From Duncaniella sp. (GTDB lineage: Bacteria > Bacteroidota > Bacteroidia > Bacteroidales > Muribaculaceae), in the NCBI GenBank assembly GCA_029052375.1, contig JAIDJD010000043.1:1-6621 (forward strand): a DNA stretch of 6,621 bases, in the 5' to 3' direction. This document shows positions 4,510 to 6,621 of the stretch, in pieces. Made by a program: the position numbers and the translations under genes. Numbering within the stretch: position 1 is the stretch's first letter; each line of letters begins with the position of its first letter. The notes under the pieces were generated by a model. The model saw only the letters and a program-made list of their open reading frames with translations, was not told where the DNA came from and did not search any database.

Positions 4510-6621
4510 TCAGCGGATTATCTGTTTGTGTCCGCGGGAGATTGCGATGCCTTTATAGCTGTCGTCAACCTTGCGTCCGAGGATGTCGTAGCGGGGTCCT
4601 TCGGCCTTGGTGGCGTCGGCGCCGACTGTCTCTATGGCGCTGGACGTGGCGTCGCGCAGCTCAATCTCCTGGCCGGGTGTGGTGGGGATGTCGTAGAGAT
4701 AGGTGGCGGGGAGGACAGTCTCGGGTATCTTCTTCATGTCGGCCACGATGGGGTCGGGCATTCCGTAGGGGCGTGTCAGGCTGTTGGTGTTGTCGCCCGA
4801 GGCCTCTGTGAGCCGGGTGCCGTCGGCCATGCAGAGGGCCTTGGCCGAGCGAATGCGCAGGTTGCCTCCGAGGGTCGAGAGGATGGTGGCCTTGCTCACC
4901 TGTCCGTTCTTCCATTCAAGGTTGCGGATCTCAAAGCCGCCACGGGCGCGCAGGCCTTTGACCTGGCCGTCGTTCCATGTCGAAGGGAGGGCGGGGAGCA
5001 GGTGGACAAATCCGGCGTGGGACTGGATGAGCATCTCTGCTATGCCGGCACAGCAACCGAAGTTTCCGTCGATCTGGAAGGGTGCGTGGGCGTCGAACAT
5101 ATTGGCGTAGGTGCCTCCGTTGGGGTCAGACATAGTGATGTTGGGCGAGACGAGGCGGAGCTGATTGCGGATGATGGAAAGGGCGTGGTCGCCGTCGAGC
5201 ATACGGGCCCACTCGCAGACCTTCCAGCCCATAGACCATCCGCGGGCGGCATCGCCGCGTCCGACCAGAGACTTGTGGACACCCTGGAAGAGGACGGGGT
5301 TTTCATAGGGCGATACCTGAGAGCCGGGATAGGCGCCCCAGAGGTGGGATAGGTGGCGGTGAGACGAGTTCTCGCGGTCCCAGTCTTCCTGCCATTCTTG
5401 CACCTGGCCATACTTGCCTATCTTCCAAGGTGTCAGACGGGCCTTGAGCCTGTCGAGTTCGGCGGCGAAGTCGGCGTCTGTGCCGAGGGCGCGGGCGGCG
5501 TCGGCGGTGTTCTTGAGCACGTCATAGACCATCTGGTTGTCCATGGCCACGCCTCCGAAGAGAGCAAAGTTCATGGTCTTGCCCTCTTCGGTGGTGTAGG
5601 AGCCGAGGCCTGGATGGTTCTCCGGCGAGTTGGAGGGGCATACCACCATGTAGCCCGTGTTGGGGTCGGCTACGAGGAAGTCCTGGAAGAACTGTGCACA
5701 GCCCTTGAGCACAGGATATATTTCGGCCAGATAGGTCTTGTCGCCTGAGAAGAGGTATTTCTCCCAGAGGTGCGAGCAGAACCATGCGTTGCACGTGGGC
5801 CATACGCCTACGGCGTTGTTGTCCACGGCTCCGGTAGTGCGCCAGATGTCGGTGTTGTGGTGTAGTGTCCATCCTCGTGCGCCGTACATCTCAGAGGCTG
5901 TCCGTGCGCCGGTCTGTGCCACTTCCTTGACCATATCGATAAAGGGTTCGTGACATTCGGAGAGGTTGGCTGTCTCGGCGGCCCAGTAGTTCATCTCGAC
6001 GTTTATATTGGCAGTGTACTTGGAGTCCCAAGCGGGATACTGGCGAGCGTTGGGGTTCCAGATGCCCTGTAGATTGGCAGGCTGGGTGCCGGGCTGTGAC
6101 GAGCAGATGAGCAGGTAGCGTCCGAACTGGAAGTAGTTGGCTACGAGTCCGGGATCGTTGGCGTCAGAGTTGAAAGACTTTATGCGCTTCTCTGTGTCGA
6201 GGGTCTCGCGTGCGGGGTTCTCGCCGAGGTCGAGACTGACGCGCTCGTACTGGGCCGAATATTTGTCTGTGTGGGCACCGAGAGCGTCCATGTATGCGGG
6301 ATTCTTGGCCAGGTAGGCGTCGAGGTATCCGCGGGCCTTGGCTTCGGCGTCGCCGCTGATGTCGTCATACCTGACAAAGTTGGTGGCCGAGGAGATGATT
6401 ATTGTGGCCGAGTTGGCTCCCGAGACCTCGATGGCGGGTGCCTTGCTGTTGCCTGCCACGATACCGTGCTGGACTATGTTGCGTGTGGACGTGGCCATTG
6501 TGCCGCCGTCGTTGATCACCTTGACGAAGGTGAAGCAGTTGAGCTTGTTGTCGACATTCTCGCTCTGCGATTTGGCGGGGACGAGCGATGCCTTGATGAT
6601 CCCCTCGCCGGCTATGGTGTT
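4510..6621 (-). CDS. Glycoside hydrolase family 95 alpha-L-fucosidase, 5' end outside the window
   Basis: GH95 enzymes are inverting hydrolases that release fucose from Fuc-alpha-1,2-Gal ends of mucin O-glycans, milk oligosaccharides or xyloglucan; some act on alpha-L-galactose. The visible 703 residues read open to the right edge, so the start and signal peptide are missing, probably 150-250 residues. The GTG at 6519 is internal, not the start: the frame continues upstream as GEGIIKASLVPAKSQSENVD. Family motifs seen are PGTQPANLQGIWN, NINVEMNYW, CPSNSPENH, QEWQEDWD...HRHLSHL and FQIDGNFG. By comparison with Bifidobacterium AfcA (N421, N423, E566, D766), the catalytic residues are Asn at 6007-6009 and 6001-6003, the general acid Glu at 5620-5622 and Asp at 5068-5070; all are present. 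The protein ends in YDILGRKV...KGIAI..G.K.II, an export-type tail, so it likely acts in the periplasm or at the surface. It is probably the 3' end of a glycan-use cluster lying to the right. Confidence 0.93.
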   Translation of the reverse strand, partial: NTIAGEGIIKASLVPAKSQSENVDNKLNCFTFVKVINDGGTMATSTRNIVQHGIVAGNSKAPAIEVSGANSATIIISSATNFVRYDDISGDAEAKARGYLDAYLAKNPAYMDALGAHTDKYSAQYERVSLDLGENPARETLDTEKRIKSFNSDANDPGLVANYFQFGRYLLICSSQPGTQPANLQGIWNPNARQYPAWDSKYTANINVEMNYWAAETANLSECHEPFIDMVKEVAQTGARTASEMYGARGWTLHHNTDIWRTTGAVDNNAVGVWPTCNAWFCSHLWEKYLFSGDKTYLAEIYPVLKGCAQFFQDFLVADPNTGYMVVCPSNSPENHPGLGSYTTEEGKTMNFALFGGVAMDNQMVYDVLKNTADAARALGTDADFAAELDRLKARLTPWKIGKYGQVQEWQEDWDRENSSHRHLSHLWGAYPGSQVSPYENPVLFQGVHKSLVGRGDAARGWSMGWKVCEWARMLDGDHALSIIRNQLRLVSPNITMSDPNGGTYANMFDAHAPFQIDGNFGCCAGIAEMLIQSHAGFVHLLPALPSTWNDGQVKGLRARGGFEIRNLEWKNGQVSKATILSTLGGNLRIRSAKALCMADGTRLTEASGDNTNSLTRPYGMPDPIVADMKKIPETVLPATYLYDIPTTPGQEIELRDATSSAIETVGADATKAEGPRYDILGRKVDDSYKGIAISRGHKQIIR

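Noticed and set aside
4462..5352. A 296-codon plus-strand open frame opposite the GH95 gene
   Set aside because: It starts inside the terminator hairpin and is antisense to conserved GH95 sequence. Its Gly/Val-rich translation has no recognisable domain.
6517..6519. GTG as the start of the GH95 gene
   Set aside because: The frame stays open from here to the window edge with plausible GH95 sequence, so the codon reads as an internal Val and the gene is truncated by the window.

Overview
The window looks like chromosomal DNA from a GC-rich member of the Bacteroidales (Bacteroidota). Three things point there: two promoter-like sites with the Bacteroidetes layout (TTTG or TTG, 20 bases, TAnnTTTG) and no clear Shine-Dalgarno sequences; a secreted-type family 95 fucosidase ending in a short 'YDILGRKV...KGI...G.K.I' tail typical of exported Bacteroidales proteins; and heavy use of the Ile codon ATA despite high GC. 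A Muribaculaceae-like gut bacterium is my best guess, but this is inference and not proven by the sequence.

Layout. Bases 1-63 hold most of a proline tRNA gene (anticodon GGG) on the minus strand, cut by the left edge. A divergent regulatory region of about 280 bases follows, with one promoter reading left to the tRNA and one reading right to uvrB. uvrB (348-2468) and a YgiQ-family radical SAM gene (2482-4365) lie 13 bases apart on the plus strand and probably form an operon. A convergent intergenic region (4366-4509) holds a perfect 16-bp hairpin, most likely a terminator. From 4510 to the right edge, on the minus strand, is a GH95 alpha-L-fucosidase gene that lacks its 5' end.

Roles. UvrB is the damage-verifying helicase-like core of nucleotide excision repair. 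YgiQ is a conserved radical SAM enzyme whose reaction I do not know. The fucosidase would remove terminal alpha-1,2-linked fucose from host or plant glycans outside the cytoplasm, and is an unrelated transcription unit running towards the uvrB-ygiQ pair.

I see no mobile element, CRISPR array, phage gene or clearly new multi-gene system. The points most worth a second look are two stem mismatches in the partial tRNA, the back-to-back promoters with the possibly near-leaderless uvrB start, the second cysteine cluster in the uncharacterised YgiQ protein, and the export tail of the fucosidase.
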